From: Pseudomonadota bacterium
GTDB lineage: Bacteria; Pseudomonadota; Alphaproteobacteria; Rhizobiales; Xanthobacteraceae
Assembly (NCBI GenBank): GCA_023434095.1
Contig: JAEYTJ010000052.1
Span: 1-16,968, forward strand
DNA length: 16,968 nucleotides
Direction: 5' to 3'
Positions within the stretch are counted from its first letter, which is position 1, and the number at the start of each line of letters is the position of its first letter. Below the pieces are notes generated by a model, which saw nothing but the letters and a program-made list of their open reading frames with translations, did no database searches and was not told the origin of the DNA. Made by a program: the position numbers and the translations under genes. Of this stretch, positions 1 to 8,683 are shown piece by piece.

Positions 1-1879
1 GCTGGCGGGCGGCGACGTCCTTGGCCACCACCACGGCCTGTCCGAAGAAGGGATTGGGAAGCTGGGCGTTGAGCGGCAGGTAGAAGCGGATCGCCCCGCG
101 CCCGACATAGCCGCTCCAGCGCTCCACGTCGGGGTCGTCCCGCAGGGCGTCGTCGAGCCGCTCCATCGCCCGCTCGGTCGCGAAGATCGAGGCGTTCTGC
201 GGCAGTTGAAGGTCCACCAGCAGTTCCGGCCGATCGGAGGAGGGGAAGAACTGGCGGGGAATGAGCGGGAGCGCCAGCACGGCGGCGGCGAACAGCGCGA
301 GGGTGACGGCAACGGTCACCCAGGGCGCGCCCAGCGCGGCGGAGAGCAGGGAACGATAGGTTCGCATCACCCGGCCGGGCGGCCTGCCCGCATTCTTCGG
401 TGTCCGGAGGATCACGAGGCCGATCAGCGGGGCGAACAGCACCGCCACCAGCCATGACACCAGCAGGGCGACGGTGACGACCGCGAACAGGGTGAAGGTG
501 TATTCGCCCGCCGACGAGGCGGCGAAGCCCACTGGCACGAAGCCGGCGATGGTCACCAGCGTGCCGGCCAGCATGGCGAAGGCGTAGGTCTTGAAGGCGT
601 AGACCGCTGCCACTTCCTTCGGCTCGCCGGCCGCGAGCCGGCCGAGCGTGGCGTCGGTGGTGGTCATGGCATCGTCCACCATCAGCGCCAGCGCGATGAT
701 GAGCGCGCCGAGCGAGATGCGCTGCATGTCGATGTTCAGCAGCCACATCACCGCGAACACCCCCGCCAGAGTGAGCGGAATGGTCAGCGCCACCATCAGC
801 CCGGCGCGCACGCCGAGCGCGATGAAGCTCACCACCAGAATGATCAGGATGGCCTGCCAGAGCGATTCCATGAATTCGGAGATCGCGCCGGTCACCGTCA
901 CCGCCTGGTCGGCGACCAGATGCGGCTCGATGCCGATGGGCAGTTCCGCCGTGATCTCCGCCATCGCCGCGTCGACGTTGCGGCCAAGCTGGAGAATGTC
1001 GCCGCCCTCGCGCATGGCGATGGCGAGGCCGATGGCCGGCTCGCCATTGGTGCGGAACAGCGGGCGCGGCGGGTCCGCATAGCCGCGCCGCACGGTGGCG
1101 ATGTCGGCGAGCCGCAGCATGCGCCCGCCGACGGCGAAATTGATGTCGGCGATGTCCTGCTCGGAACGGAAGGCGCCGGACACGTCGATCACCAGCGCCT
1201 CGTCCCCGGTCTGGATGGTGCCGGAGGGCTGGACGACGTTCTGGGCCCGTAGCGCGGCGACCAAAGCGGAGCGGTCGATGCCGAGATTGGCGAGTTCGCG
1301 CACCGAGAACTCGACGAAGATCTGTTCGTCCTGCTCGCCCAGTAGTTCGATCTTGGCCACATCGGGCACGTGCAGCAGGCGCGAGCGCGCCTGCTCGACA
1401 TAGTCGCGCAGCTCGCGATGGGTGAAGCCGTCGGCGGTGAAGCCGTAGATCAGGCCGAACGTGTCGCCGAACTCGTCATTGAAGCCCGGCCCCACCACGC
1501 CGCGCGGCAGGGTGTGGGCCATGTCGCCGATGCTCTTGCGCACCTGGTACCAGACATCGGGCACCTGCGCCGCGGTGGTGCTGCCCTCCAGATTGACGAA
1601 GATGGTGGTGAGGCCGGGGCGCGTATAGCTGCGGATGAAGTCGAGATGCGGCGTTTCCTGCAGCGTGCGCTCCAGCCGCTCCGTCACCTGCTTCAGCGTC
1701 TCCTCGGTGCTGGCGCCGGGCCACGCCGCCTGCACCACCATGGTCTTGATGATGAAGGACGGGTCCTCCGCCCGGCCGAGGCGCGTATAGGCGACGACGC
1801 CGGCGACGACGACGGCCAGCATGAAATAGATGACCAGCGAGCGCTCGCGAACCGCCCATGCGGAGAGGTTGAACCGCAT
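1..1879 (-). CDS. RND efflux pump inner-membrane permease, AcrB/HAE1-like (C-terminus off window)
   Basis: This is the proton-driven inner-membrane pump of a tripartite drug/solute efflux system. The visible 626 residues begin MRFNLSAWAVRERSLVIYF, which gives a short cytoplasmic N-terminus followed by TM1. A porter-domain segment with the conserved AEDPSF and WPGAS stretches follows. TM4 carries a VDDAM motif with Asp at about residues 402-403, matching the proton-relay Asp407/Asp408 pair of AcrB. Family members are about 1,030 residues, so about 400 residues (the second porter half and the last TM bundle) lie left of the window. The ATG at 1879-1877 shares one base with the TGA of the membrane-fusion gene (TGATG), so translation is probably coupled. 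No outer-membrane TolC-type gene is visible. The family call is firm; the substrate cannot be read from sequence. Confidence 0.92.
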   Translation of the reverse strand, partial: MRFNLSAWAVRERSLVIYFMLAVVVAGVVAYTRLGRAEDPSFIIKTMVVQAAWPGASTEETLKQVTERLERTLQETPHLDFIRSYTRPGLTTIFVNLEGSTTAAQVPDVWYQVRKSIGDMAHTLPRGVVGPGFNDEFGDTFGLIYGFTADGFTHRELRDYVEQARSRLLHVPDVAKIELLGEQDEQIFVEFSVRELANLGIDRSALVAALRAQNVVQPSGTIQTGDEALVIDVSGAFRSEQDIADINFAVGGRMLRLADIATVRRGYADPPRPLFRTNGEPAIGLAIAMREGGDILQLGRNVDAAMAEITAELPIGIEPHLVADQAVTVTGAISEFMESLWQAILIILVVSFIALGVRAGLMVALTIPLTLAGVFAVMWLLNIDMQRISLGALIIALALMVDDAMTTTDATLGRLAAGEPKEVAAVYAFKTYAFAMLAGTLVTIAGFVPVGFAASSAGEYTFTLFAVVTVALLVSWLVAVLFAPLIGLVILRTPKNAGRPPGRVMRTYRSLLSAALGAPWVTVAVTLALFAAAVLALPLIPRQFFPSSDRPELLVDLQLPQNASIFATERAMERLDDALRDDPDVERWSGYVGRGAIRFYLPLNAQLPNPFFGQAVVVAKDVAARQ

Positions 1880-3024
1880 CACGACCCCGCCCCGAGCAGG
1901 CGCACCTTCTGGCCGGGATGCAGCGCCTGCACGCCGGCGGTGACCACGACCTCGCCGGGGCTGAGGCCGCTCTCGACGGCGACGGAGGCTTGCGAGAAGC
2001 GGCGCAGCTCGATGTTGCGCAGCGCCACCGTCTGGCTGGCGGGATCATACACCCACACCGCCGGGCGCTCATTGACGGCGGTGAGGGCCGAGGCCGGAAT
2101 CTCGATCACCGCGTCGCTGCCGAGCTCCACCCGGCCGATGACCGTGGAGCCGAGGCGCATCGCCGGCGGCGGATTGTCGAGGCCGACCCGCACCCGGAAG
2201 GTGCGCGTCACCGGGTCCGCCTGCGGCGCCACTTCGCGCACCCGTCCGATGGCGGTGACGCTGGGATCGTCGCTGAGGGTGACGGTGATGAGCGGGTCGG
2301 CCGGCGCCGTGCGCAGCACATTCGCCGGCACGTCGAACACCGCGTCCCGCCCGCCCTGCCGGGCGAGCTGAAGAATCATCTGCCCGGCCTGCACCACTTC
2401 GCCCGGCTCGGCGCCGCGCGCCGTCACCGTGCCGGCGGCATCGGCGACGAGGTCGGTGTAGCTGACATTGTCCTGCGCGGTCTTAAGCTGCGCTTCGGCA
2501 TCGTCCACGCCGGACTGCGCCGCCTGCAGCGCGGTGCGGGCGGCGTCGTGATTGGCCTGGGTGGTGAAGCCGTTGCCGAGCAGCCGGTCCTGCCGATCGA
2601 AGGTGTTGGCGGCGGTGACGAGCTGGCTTTCCGCCGCCGCCAAGGCGGCCTGCGCCGAACGCAGGGCATTGAGCGCGTTCTGCGGGTCCAGCCGGGCGAC
2701 GATCTGGCCGGCCTTCACCTGGTCGCCGACATTGGCGCTGCGCTCGATCATCCGGCCACCGACGCGGAAGGCGAGGGACGCCTCATCCTGCGCCTGCACG
2801 TCGCCGGTGAAGGAGGCAACCTGCCCGCCCACGCCCTTTTCCACCGTGACGACCCGCACCGGCCGGGGTGCGGGAGCTTCCGCTTCGGTCTCCTGTCCGC
2901 AGCCGGCGAGGGCGAGGCCGGCGGCGAGCGTCGCGACAAGCGCCAGCGGCCTCATCGTCGAGGGCTTGATCGCCGATGGCTTCCTTATCGCGGGGCGCAC
3001 TGCCAAGGGGCTGGCCTTCGTCAT
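1879..3024 (-). CDS. RND efflux periplasmic adaptor (membrane-fusion) lipoprotein, HlyD/AcrA family
   Basis: The 381-residue adaptor links the downstream RND pump to an outer-membrane channel. A basic N-terminal stretch leads into a lipoprotein signal ending LALAGC, with the lipidated Cys at residue 42. A lipoyl half-motif lies near residues 87-112 (RMIERSANVGDQVKAGQIVA). It is followed by an Ala/Gln/Leu-rich alpha-hairpin at about 116-188, then the second lipoyl half around TVTARGAEPGEVVQAGQ (199-215). Beta-barrel and membrane-proximal domains run to the end. The chosen start has AGGGA ten bases upstream. An alternative ATG at residue 24 (position 2955) would give a more usual signal length but has no visible ribosome binding site. 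The stop overlaps the start of the pump gene by one base, so the two form one operon. Confidence 0.92.
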   Translation of the reverse strand: MTKASPLAVRPAIRKPSAIKPSTMRPLALVATLAAGLALAGCGQETEAEAPAPRPVRVVTVEKGVGGQVASFTGDVQAQDEASLAFRVGGRMIERSANVGDQVKAGQIVARLDPQNALNALRSAQAALAAAESQLVTAANTFDRQDRLLGNGFTTQANHDAARTALQAAQSGVDDAEAQLKTAQDNVSYTDLVADAAGTVTARGAEPGEVVQAGQMILQLARQGGRDAVFDVPANVLRTAPADPLITVTLSDDPSVTAIGRVREVAPQADPVTRTFRVRVGLDNPPPAMRLGSTVIGRVELGSDAVIEIPASALTAVNERPAVWVYDPASQTVALRNIELRRFSQASVAVESGLSPGEVVVTAGVQALHPGQKVRLLGAGS

Positions 3025-3135
3025 CGCTTCATCGTCCCTTCGCTGGCCCGTCGCGCCGCCAGATACGGCGCTGCACAGGGGCTGCCATCACGACAGGCGA
3101 GGGAGAATCACCTTGCGGCACGTCGCGGCGGCAGC

Positions 3136-3147
3136 GGCACCACTATA
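3136..3147 (-). promoter_or_regulatory. Possible -10 region of the RND efflux operon
   Basis: Read on the minus strand this is TATAGTGGTGCC, containing the good -10 hexamer TATAGT at 3147-3142, about 118 bases upstream of the adaptor start. The best -35 at a normal distance is poor (GTGTCG at 17 bp). The same 12-mer occurs at 9364-9375 upstream of another minus-strand gene. The rest of the 3025-3234 gap shows no gene and no clear terminator for the GntP gene. Confidence 0.3.
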
Positions 3148-3234
3148 CTCTGCGCGGGCAGCGGCGACACCGGCCTTCTGCGGCGCGTCCGCCGCGCGTC
3201 CGGGCGTCGTCCAGCAAGAGGTGAGGCCGCCTTT

Positions 3235-4686
3235 TCAGAAACTCCCCACCGCCGAGCCGAGCGCGATGACGGCGACGAGCGCCAGCAGGGCGCCGACGAT
3301 GGCCACCATGACGATGTCGCGGTAGCTCTGCCGGGGTGTCACGCCGCAGACGGCCAGCAGCGTCACCACGGCCCCGCTATGGGGCAGGCTGTCGAGCGTG
3401 CCGGCACTCATGACCGCCACGCGGTGCAGCAGTGCGGGCTCGATGCCCAGCGCGCCCGCCCGTTCCAGGAACACCGGCCCGAGCGCGTCGAGCGCGATGG
3501 TGAGGCCGCCGGAGGCCGAGCCGGTGAGAGCGGCGAGGATGTTGGTCGCCACCGCCAGCGAGACCAGTGGCCCGCCTTCGATGGAGAGAACGAAGTCGCG
3601 CACCAGTGCGAAGGCCGGCAGGGCCGCCACTACCGCGCCGAAGCCGACGAGGCTGGCGACGGAGAAGATCGGCAGCACCGAGGCGTTGGCGCCGGCATCC
3701 ATGGTCTCGCGCAGCTTGGGCAGACGGCGCCAGTTCAAGGCGAGCGTCGCCGCGACCGCGACGATGAGGGCCACCGCCACCGACCACACGCCGCTGACCG
3801 CCGACAGCGGAACGCCGCCCCAGCGCGCCTCGGCGAGGAAGCCGAAATCGAGGCGCGGCAGGACGACGAAGGACATCAGGAGATTGACGAGGATGACCAG
3901 CGCCAGCGGCAGTGCCGCGACGAGGATGGAGGGGCGCTCGGCGCTCTGGTGGCCATGGGCGATCTCGGCCGGGTCGAATTCGCGCGCCGTGGTCGCGCGC
4001 TCGCGCAGCACGGGATCGTCGAGCTGCGCGTTGACCCGCGCCGTGCCGTCGCCGAAGCCCTCGCCGGCCCGGCGCGCCGCCGCCTCGACGCGGGCGAGCC
4101 ACCACAGGCCGAAACCGAGCATGATGGCGGAGGCGATGAGCCCGAGGCCCGGCGCGGCGAAGGGCGTCGTGCCGAAGAAAGGCATGGGAATGGCGTTCTG
4201 GATCGCCGGCGTGCCGGGCAGCGCCATCATGGTGAAGGTGAAGGTGCCGAGGGCGATCGCCGGGGCCATCAGCCGGCGCGGAATGTCCGCGGCCCGGAAC
4301 AGCGCCTGCGCCATCGGCGCCAGCACGAACAGGGCGACGAACAGGCTCACCCCGCCATAGGTGACGATGGCGCCGGCCAGCACCACGGCGAGGACGGCGC
4401 GGCGGGTGCCCAGCGTCGCGGTCATGAAATCGGCGATGGCGGCGACCGAGCCGGAATCCTCCATCAGCTTGCCGAACAGCGCGCCGAGCAGGAACAGCGG
4501 AAAGAACTGCCCGACAAAGCTCGCCGCGCTGCCCATGAAGGTCTGGGTCCAGCTGGCAAGCAGCGGTTCGCCGGAGAGCAGCGCCGCGATCAGCGCCGCG
4601 AGCGGCGCCAGAAGCAGCACGCTCCAGCCGCGATAGGCGAAGCCGACGAGAAGGCCGAGGCCGAGCAGGATGCCGAGGAGACCCAT
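3235..4686 (-). CDS. GntP-family H+/organic acid symporter
   Basis: A 483-residue polytopic membrane protein with about 12-14 hydrophobic segments. The family carries gluconate and related hydroxy acids across the inner membrane with protons. Family marks visible are the N-terminal MGLLGILLGLGLLVGFAYRG segment, TYGGVSLFVALFVLAPMA at about 109-126, and GTFTFTMMALPGTPAIQN at about 147-164, the conserved Pro-Gly-Thr-Pro loop. A hydrophilic loop near 200-252 separates the two halves. The start has AGGAGG eight bases upstream. It lies 250 bp beyond the end of the amidase gene on the same strand and has its own promoter-like region, so it is probably a separate unit. The substrate could be gluconate, a sugar acid or a hydroxybutyrate-like compound; no catabolic gene beside it decides this. 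Confidence 0.88.
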   Translation of the reverse strand: MGLLGILLGLGLLVGFAYRGWSVLLLAPLAALIAALLSGEPLLASWTQTFMGSAASFVGQFFPLFLLGALFGKLMEDSGSVAAIADFMTATLGTRRAVLAVVLAGAIVTYGGVSLFVALFVLAPMAQALFRAADIPRRLMAPAIALGTFTFTMMALPGTPAIQNAIPMPFFGTTPFAAPGLGLIASAIMLGFGLWWLARVEAAARRAGEGFGDGTARVNAQLDDPVLRERATTAREFDPAEIAHGHQSAERPSILVAALPLALVILVNLLMSFVVLPRLDFGFLAEARWGGVPLSAVSGVWSVAVALIVAVAATLALNWRRLPKLRETMDAGANASVLPIFSVASLVGFGAVVAALPAFALVRDFVLSIEGGPLVSLAVATNILAALTGSASGGLTIALDALGPVFLERAGALGIEPALLHRVAVMSAGTLDSLPHSGAVVTLLAVCGVTPRQSYRDIVMVAIVGALLALVAVIALGSAVGSF

Positions 4687-4830
4687 GGCTCAGGCCTCCT
4701 GCCGCCGCGGATCGCGATCGCGCTGCCGCGAGGCGGGGTCGCGCAGACGGGACGTCGTGGCGGCGTCTCCGGCAAACGATGCGGATGTCCGACCTCGCAT
4801 GAGCGTCACCTTCTGACCGGAACAACACGA

Positions 4831-4861
4831 TACCGGTAGCAGGCGCCTTGCTGCACTGCAA
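4831..4861 (-). promoter_or_regulatory. Candidate promoter with TACCGGTA operator before the GntP gene
   Basis: On the minus strand TTGCAG (4861-4856) and TACCGG (4838-4833) are separated by 17 bp, about 150 bases upstream of the GntP start. The -10 hexamer overlaps an exact 8-bp palindrome TACCGGTA (4831-4838). This resembles the centre of LacI-family GntR operators of gluconate genes in enteric bacteria. The similarity is limited to the core, so this is a suggestion only. Confidence 0.28.
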
Positions 4862-4936
4862 CATCAATCGTCGGTGCGGACGGGATCCCGGGGCCGGAGG
4901 CGGAAGGTCGCCGCGTTCGCGCCGCCCGGCGCCCGC

Positions 4937-5860
4937 TCAGGAGGTGAACTGCTTCAGGATGCTCTTATCCACCTTGCAGATGTAGGTGTATTTCGGGTTC
5001 ACCACCTGCGTGCAGCGCGCCTCGGCGATCTGGCCCAGAAGCATGTAGCCTTCCGGCGCCGGGATGCCGTAGGCGTCTTCCAGCCAGTAGATCATCTCCT
5101 GGAAGGCGGTGCGCATCGCGTCCTCCAGCGGCCGGGCGCAGCCGAGCGTGCAGATATGGGTCGGCGTCTCGATGCGCGGATGGGCGAGGCGGGCCGGTGC
5201 CTGCGCCAGCGACACCTTTACCGTGAGCGTCGCGGCGATCTCGATGGCCCCCATGCCATTGGCCTCGCCGTCGCCCTGAAGCGCGTGGCAGTCGCCGAGG
5301 AAGAGGTGCGCGCCGTCATGATTGACGCGGAACATCACCGTGTTGCCGGCGGTGACTTCCTGCACGTCGAGATTGCCGCCATGGGTGCCGTTGTCGACCG
5401 TCAGGACGGCGCCATGCACCGGCGCCACGCCGGCGACGCCGATCATCGGCTTCACCGGCAGCTTCACCTTGTCGCTCCAGTGGACGAGGCCGTCCTTCAC
5501 CTCGACGACATGGGTGCGCAGGCCGAACTCCTTCTGCCGCACCCAGTCCGGAAACATGCCGACGCCCGGCCACAGCGCGGTGAAGCCGAGCGTGTCGACC
5601 TCCATCGCGAGGATCTCCAGCACAAGCATGTCGCCCGACTTCGCGCCCTTCACCTCGATGGGCCCGGTGGCGCCGTTGACGAAGGGAAAGGTGACATCCG
5701 CCTCGGTCAATTGCTGCCCGACATGGCGGATCGTGCCGTCATTGGCGTTGATGGCGCATTCGACCACGAAGGTTTCGCCGGGCGTCACGCTGGCGATGAA
5801 GGGCTCGCTCGCCGACAGGGCGTATTTGATGTTGCCGGCCTTGCTGACACGCTGGGTCAT
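4937..5860 (-). CDS. Acetamidase/formamidase-family amidohydrolase (paralogue 1, with NMT1-type transporter)
   Basis: A 307-residue cytoplasmic hydrolase of the FmdA/AmdA family, whose characterised members release ammonia from formamide, acetamide or similar small amides. Visible marks are THGGNLDV (159-166) and the strongly conserved GDCHALQGDGE block (189-199). A Cys-rich C-terminal part (Cys238, 241, 283, 295) follows. The start MTQRVSKAGN was chosen because GGAGTGACC sits directly before the ATG; the open frame continues upstream but overlaps the permease gene in the wrong phase. The gene lies 41 bp after the ABC permease on the same strand, so it closes that operon and probably acts on the imported compound. 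It differs clearly from the second family member at 15154-16089. The family is certain, the true substrate is not. Confidence 0.9.
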   Translation of the reverse strand: MTQRVSKAGNIKYALSASEPFIASVTPGETFVVECAINANDGTIRHVGQQLTEADVTFPFVNGATGPIEVKGAKSGDMLVLEILAMEVDTLGFTALWPGVGMFPDWVRQKEFGLRTHVVEVKDGLVHWSDKVKLPVKPMIGVAGVAPVHGAVLTVDNGTHGGNLDVQEVTAGNTVMFRVNHDGAHLFLGDCHALQGDGEANGMGAIEIAATLTVKVSLAQAPARLAHPRIETPTHICTLGCARPLEDAMRTAFQEMIYWLEDAYGIPAPEGYMLLGQIAEARCTQVVNPKYTYICKVDKSILKQFTS

Positions 5861-5901
5861 GGTCACTCCATGGGGCACTGAAATGCGGAAGGCGGGTTCG
5901 C

Positions 5902-6753
5902 TCAGCCGAGGCGGCGCCACGGCATGAGCAGCTTCTCGACCTTGCCGACGATGAAGGTGAGGAGAAGGGCGAGCGCGATTGTGGCGACCAGCGCAGCGAA
6001 CACCTTGGGGATGATGTAGAGCGATCCCGCCTTGAAGATGGCGTGGCCCAGCCCTTCGGACGACGACATGAACTCGCCGACGATGGCGCCGATCAGGGCG
6101 AAACCGACGGTGAGCCTCAAGCCGGCGAAGATGTCGGCGAGGGAGGAGGGGACCACCAGCTTGCGGAAGATCTGGAATTTCGAGGCGCCAAGGGTGCGCA
6201 TCAGGTTGATCTGGTCCGGGTCGACGCCGACCGCGCCCTTGTAGGAGGTCACCAGCGCGACGATCACCACGGAAAGCGTCGACATGGCGATCTTCGAGGT
6301 GAGGCCGGTGCCGAACCAGATGATGATGATCGGCGCGAGCGCGATGATCGGAATCGAGCCCAGCGCGATCACGAAGGGCTCGATCACCCGCGAGACGAAG
6401 CGCGAATACCACAGCGACAACCCGATCAGCGTGCCGACCACATTGCCGAGCGCGAAGCCGAGCAGCGTCTCCAGGCCGGTGACGTAGCTGTCGCGCCACA
6501 GGCTGCCATCCTTCGCCATGGTTACCAGGAAGCCGGCGATGGCGGAGGGCGAGCCGAACATGAAGGCCGCCTGCCTGTCGAAGGCGGTCATGTATTCCCA
6601 GAACGCCAGGAAGGCGGCGAGCAGGGCGATCTGCGCCAGGAGGACCAGCGCCGTGGCTCGCCAGCGCCCGCGCCGGTGGGCGGCAAGGCGCGCCGCCGCG
6701 CGGTCGGTCGCCTCGCCGGCGGCCACGGGGGTGATGGTGGCGGAAGCGTCCAT
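5902..6753 (-). CDS. ABC transporter permease, SsuC/TauC/ThiX type
   Basis: A 283-residue inner-membrane permease of the BPD_transp_1 superfamily, belonging to the nitrate/sulfonate/taurine/pyrimidine-precursor importers. A basic cytoplasmic N-terminus (to about residue 33) is followed by about six membrane segments. The EAA-type coupling loop that docks on the ATPase is at about 184-203, with MRTLGASKFQIFRKLVVPSS visible. The start MDASATITP was chosen because AGGAGG lies six bases upstream; a longer frame exists but would overlap the ATPase gene. The gap to the ATPase stop is only 10 bp. A homodimer of this protein is expected in the transporter. Confidence 0.9.
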   Translation of the reverse strand: MDASATITPVAAGEATDRAAARLAAHRRGRWRATALVLLAQIALLAAFLAFWEYMTAFDRQAAFMFGSPSAIAGFLVTMAKDGSLWRDSYVTGLETLLGFALGNVVGTLIGLSLWYSRFVSRVIEPFVIALGSIPIIALAPIIIIWFGTGLTSKIAMSTLSVVIVALVTSYKGAVGVDPDQINLMRTLGASKFQIFRKLVVPSSLADIFAGLRLTVGFALIGAIVGEFMSSSEGLGHAIFKAGSLYIIPKVFAALVATIALALLLTFIVGKVEKLLMPWRRLG

Positions 6754-6763
6754 GCCGCTCCTC

Positions 6764-7567
6764 CTATTGCCGTGCGACATCGAGATCGGCCCAGATGCGG
6801 CGGACATAGTCGGTGAAGGCCGCGCTCTCGCGTGCCGCGATCATGTCGGTGCGCGCCGTGCCGAGGGCGATGTCGTACACCGCCTTCACCTCGGTGGGAC
6901 GCCGGGTGAGGACGATCACGCGGTCGGCGAGCGAGACCGCCTCCTCGATGTCGTGGGTGATGAGCAGCACCGACCGGCGGCTCTCGCGCACCAGCTTGGC
7001 GGTGTCGCTCTCGATCAGCAGCTTGGTCTGGAAATCGAGCGCGGCGAAGGGCTCGTCCAGCAGCAGCACGTCCGGTTCGTTCACCAGCGTGCGGGCCAGC
7101 GCCACGCGCTGGCGCATCCCGCCGGAAAGCGTCGTCGGGTAATGCTCGGCGAAGCCGTGCAGGCCCAGCTGGTCGAGCATGACATGGCTGCGCTCCTCGG
7201 CGTCCGAGGGCGGCACCCCGCGGATTTCGAGCCCGAGCATCACGTTGCGCAGCGCGGTGCGCCAGGGCAGCAGCAGATCCTTCTGCAGCATGTAGCCGAC
7301 GCCCGACGGCTGGCCGGACATCTCGCGGCCATGCCACAGGATGCGTCCGGAATCCGGGGTCAGCAGGCCGCACAGCGTGTTGAGAAGCGTGGTCTTGCCG
7401 CAGCCGGACGGGCCGACGATGGCGACGATCTCGCCCTCGTCGAGCCGCAGCGACAGGTCCCCGATGACGGGGACGGTGCGCCCGTCCACGTCGTAGCTCT
7501 TGGCGACATGCTCGACGCTGAGCGCGGGAACGCGCTCCGGCGTCGGGGAGGGGGGCGTCAAGACCAT
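6764..7567 (-). CDS. ABC transporter ATPase, SsuB/TauB type
   Basis: A 267-residue cytoplasmic ATPase that powers the importer with the neighbouring permease and binding protein. It carries all nucleotide-binding motifs: Walker A GPSGCGKTT (52-60), Q-loop at Gln95, signature LSGGMRQRVALA (147-158), Walker B VLLLDEPFAALD (167-178) and H-loop THDIEEA with His205. The start MVLTPPSP is fixed by a one-base overlap with the stop of the binding-protein gene (TGATG), which implies translational coupling. Length and motif spelling are ordinary for the family, and nothing appears broken. Confidence 0.92.
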   Translation of the reverse strand: MVLTPPSPTPERVPALSVEHVAKSYDVDGRTVPVIGDLSLRLDEGEIVAIVGPSGCGKTTLLNTLCGLLTPDSGRILWHGREMSGQPSGVGYMLQKDLLLPWRTALRNVMLGLEIRGVPPSDAEERSHVMLDQLGLHGFAEHYPTTLSGGMRQRVALARTLVNEPDVLLLDEPFAALDFQTKLLIESDTAKLVRESRRSVLLITHDIEEAVSLADRVIVLTRRPTEVKAVYDIALGTARTDMIAARESAAFTDYVRRIWADLDVARQ

Positions 7568-8589
7568 CAGCCGAGCTGCTTGATGGCCTTCTCGGCGAAG
7601 GAGTTGTCGATGATCTCGTCGAACGTGATCGTGCCCTTGGCGTTGCCGAGATAGACCTGCATGTCCATCAGATTGGCCCACTGGTCCGGCTTGGTGATGA
7701 CCGACTGCGCCGGGATGAGGTATTTGAGCTGGGCGTCGATCGCCTTGTCGACGACATCGCCCGGCAGGTCCGGGAATTCGAGGCGCGCGACCTTCTTGGC
7801 GAAGGCGGGGTCGGCATAGGTCTTGCGCGACGCTTCCTCGAAGGAGGTGACCAGCGCCTGAACCATCTCCGGGTCCTTCGCGATGGTCGAGGGCAGCACC
7901 ATGATTCCGGTGTTGCAGAAGGGACCGATATAGTTCGAGAAGTCGAACACCACCTTGGAGCCCTGCGCCTCGGCGGCGGCGACGCTCGGCTGGTAGGCGA
8001 CCGCCATGTCGGCCTGGCCCGCAAGCATGGCGCCGATCTCGGTGCCCGGATTAACCGGCACGATCGTCACATCCGTGCCGAGCTTCATGCCGGCCTTCTC
8101 CACCATGCGCTTGGTGACGGAGAAATTGGTGTTCGGCTCGGGCGAGGTGACGACCTTCTTGCCCTTGAGGTCCTTCGGGTCGGTGAAGGGCTCCATGGTC
8201 TTGGAGACGCCGAAATAATGGGCGCGCTGCACGACGGTGCCGACCACCACGCCGGGCCCGCCATTCTCGCGGGAAATCTGCGCCATGGTCGCGTCGCCGA
8301 TGGCGAAGTCGGCCGAGCCGCCGAGCACCGCCGCGAAGGTCTGGGTGTCGCCGCCGGCGGCGGAGACCTTCATGTCGAGGCCGTTCTTCTCGAAGATGCC
8401 GTCATGCATGCCGACATAGAGATTGATGTAGCCGAGGTTGTGCACGGCCTCGCTGAAATTGACCGTCTTCAACGGCGCGGCATGTGCCCGTCCGCCGAGA
8501 TAGGGCGCGGCGATGACGCCGCCGGCCACCAGCGCCGAGGTCCTGAGGAAGCCACGACGATCGAAGCCGCCGGTCGTTGTCTTGGACAT
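7567..8589 (-). CDS. Tat-exported NMT1/SsuA-type ABC substrate-binding protein
   Basis: A 340-residue periplasmic binding protein that captures the solute for the permease/ATPase pair encoded next. The N-terminus carries a twin-arginine signal, DRRGFLRTSAL (Arg11-Arg12), with a likely cut after AHA near residue 37, so it is exported folded. The mature part has the NMT1/THI5-like layout: NLGYINLYVGMHDGIFEKNG (51-70), then LGGSADFAIGDATMA (89-103), then a late EASRKTYADPAFAKK region. The start was chosen for the Tat signal and GGAG eight bases upstream; a longer frame to 8703 lacks sense as a signal peptide. Relatives bind nitrate, sulfonates, taurine or hydroxymethylpyrimidine-type thiamine precursors. 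The co-operonic amidase suggests an amide or N-formyl compound. Confidence 0.9.
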   Translation of the reverse strand: MSKTTTGGFDRRGFLRTSALVAGGVIAAPYLGGRAHAAPLKTVNFSEAVHNLGYINLYVGMHDGIFEKNGLDMKVSAAGGDTQTFAAVLGGSADFAIGDATMAQISRENGGPGVVVGTVVQRAHYFGVSKTMEPFTDPKDLKGKKVVTSPEPNTNFSVTKRMVEKAGMKLGTDVTIVPVNPGTEIGAMLAGQADMAVAYQPSVAAAEAQGSKVVFDFSNYIGPFCNTGIMVLPSTIAKDPEMVQALVTSFEEASRKTYADPAFAKKVARLEFPDLPGDVVDKAIDAQLKYLIPAQSVITKPDQWANLMDMQVYLGNAKGTITFDEIIDNSFAEKAIKQLG

Positions 8590-8666
8590 GGGTTGCTCTC
8601 CACCTTGCCGAATGCAGCATGAGCCTCGGCGGAGAGGAAAAGACCCGGGCGGGGGTTGGGCAAGCG

Positions 8667-8672
8667 TAAATA
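8667..8672 (-). promoter_or_regulatory. Weak -10-like hexamer before the NMT1-type operon
   Basis: TATTTA on the minus strand, about 78 bases upstream of the binding-protein ATG in a locally AT-richer spot. No convincing -35 is present at 16-18 bp, where the inverted repeat 8684-8721 begins instead. This would fit an activator-dependent promoter, but the call is tentative. Confidence 0.22.
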
Positions 8673-8683
8673 GAGCGCAGTAA

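Noticed and set aside
1918..4839. Very long plus-strand open frame (973 codons) opposite the efflux adaptor and GntP genes
   Set aside because: Its translation is Arg/His/Gly/Glu-rich without any domain and is antisense to well-recognised genes; such frames are normal in very GC-rich DNA.
4881..4890. 10-bp palindrome CGGGATCCCG downstream of the first amidase gene
   Set aside because: Short, GC-rich and without T-run or promoter context; probably chance.
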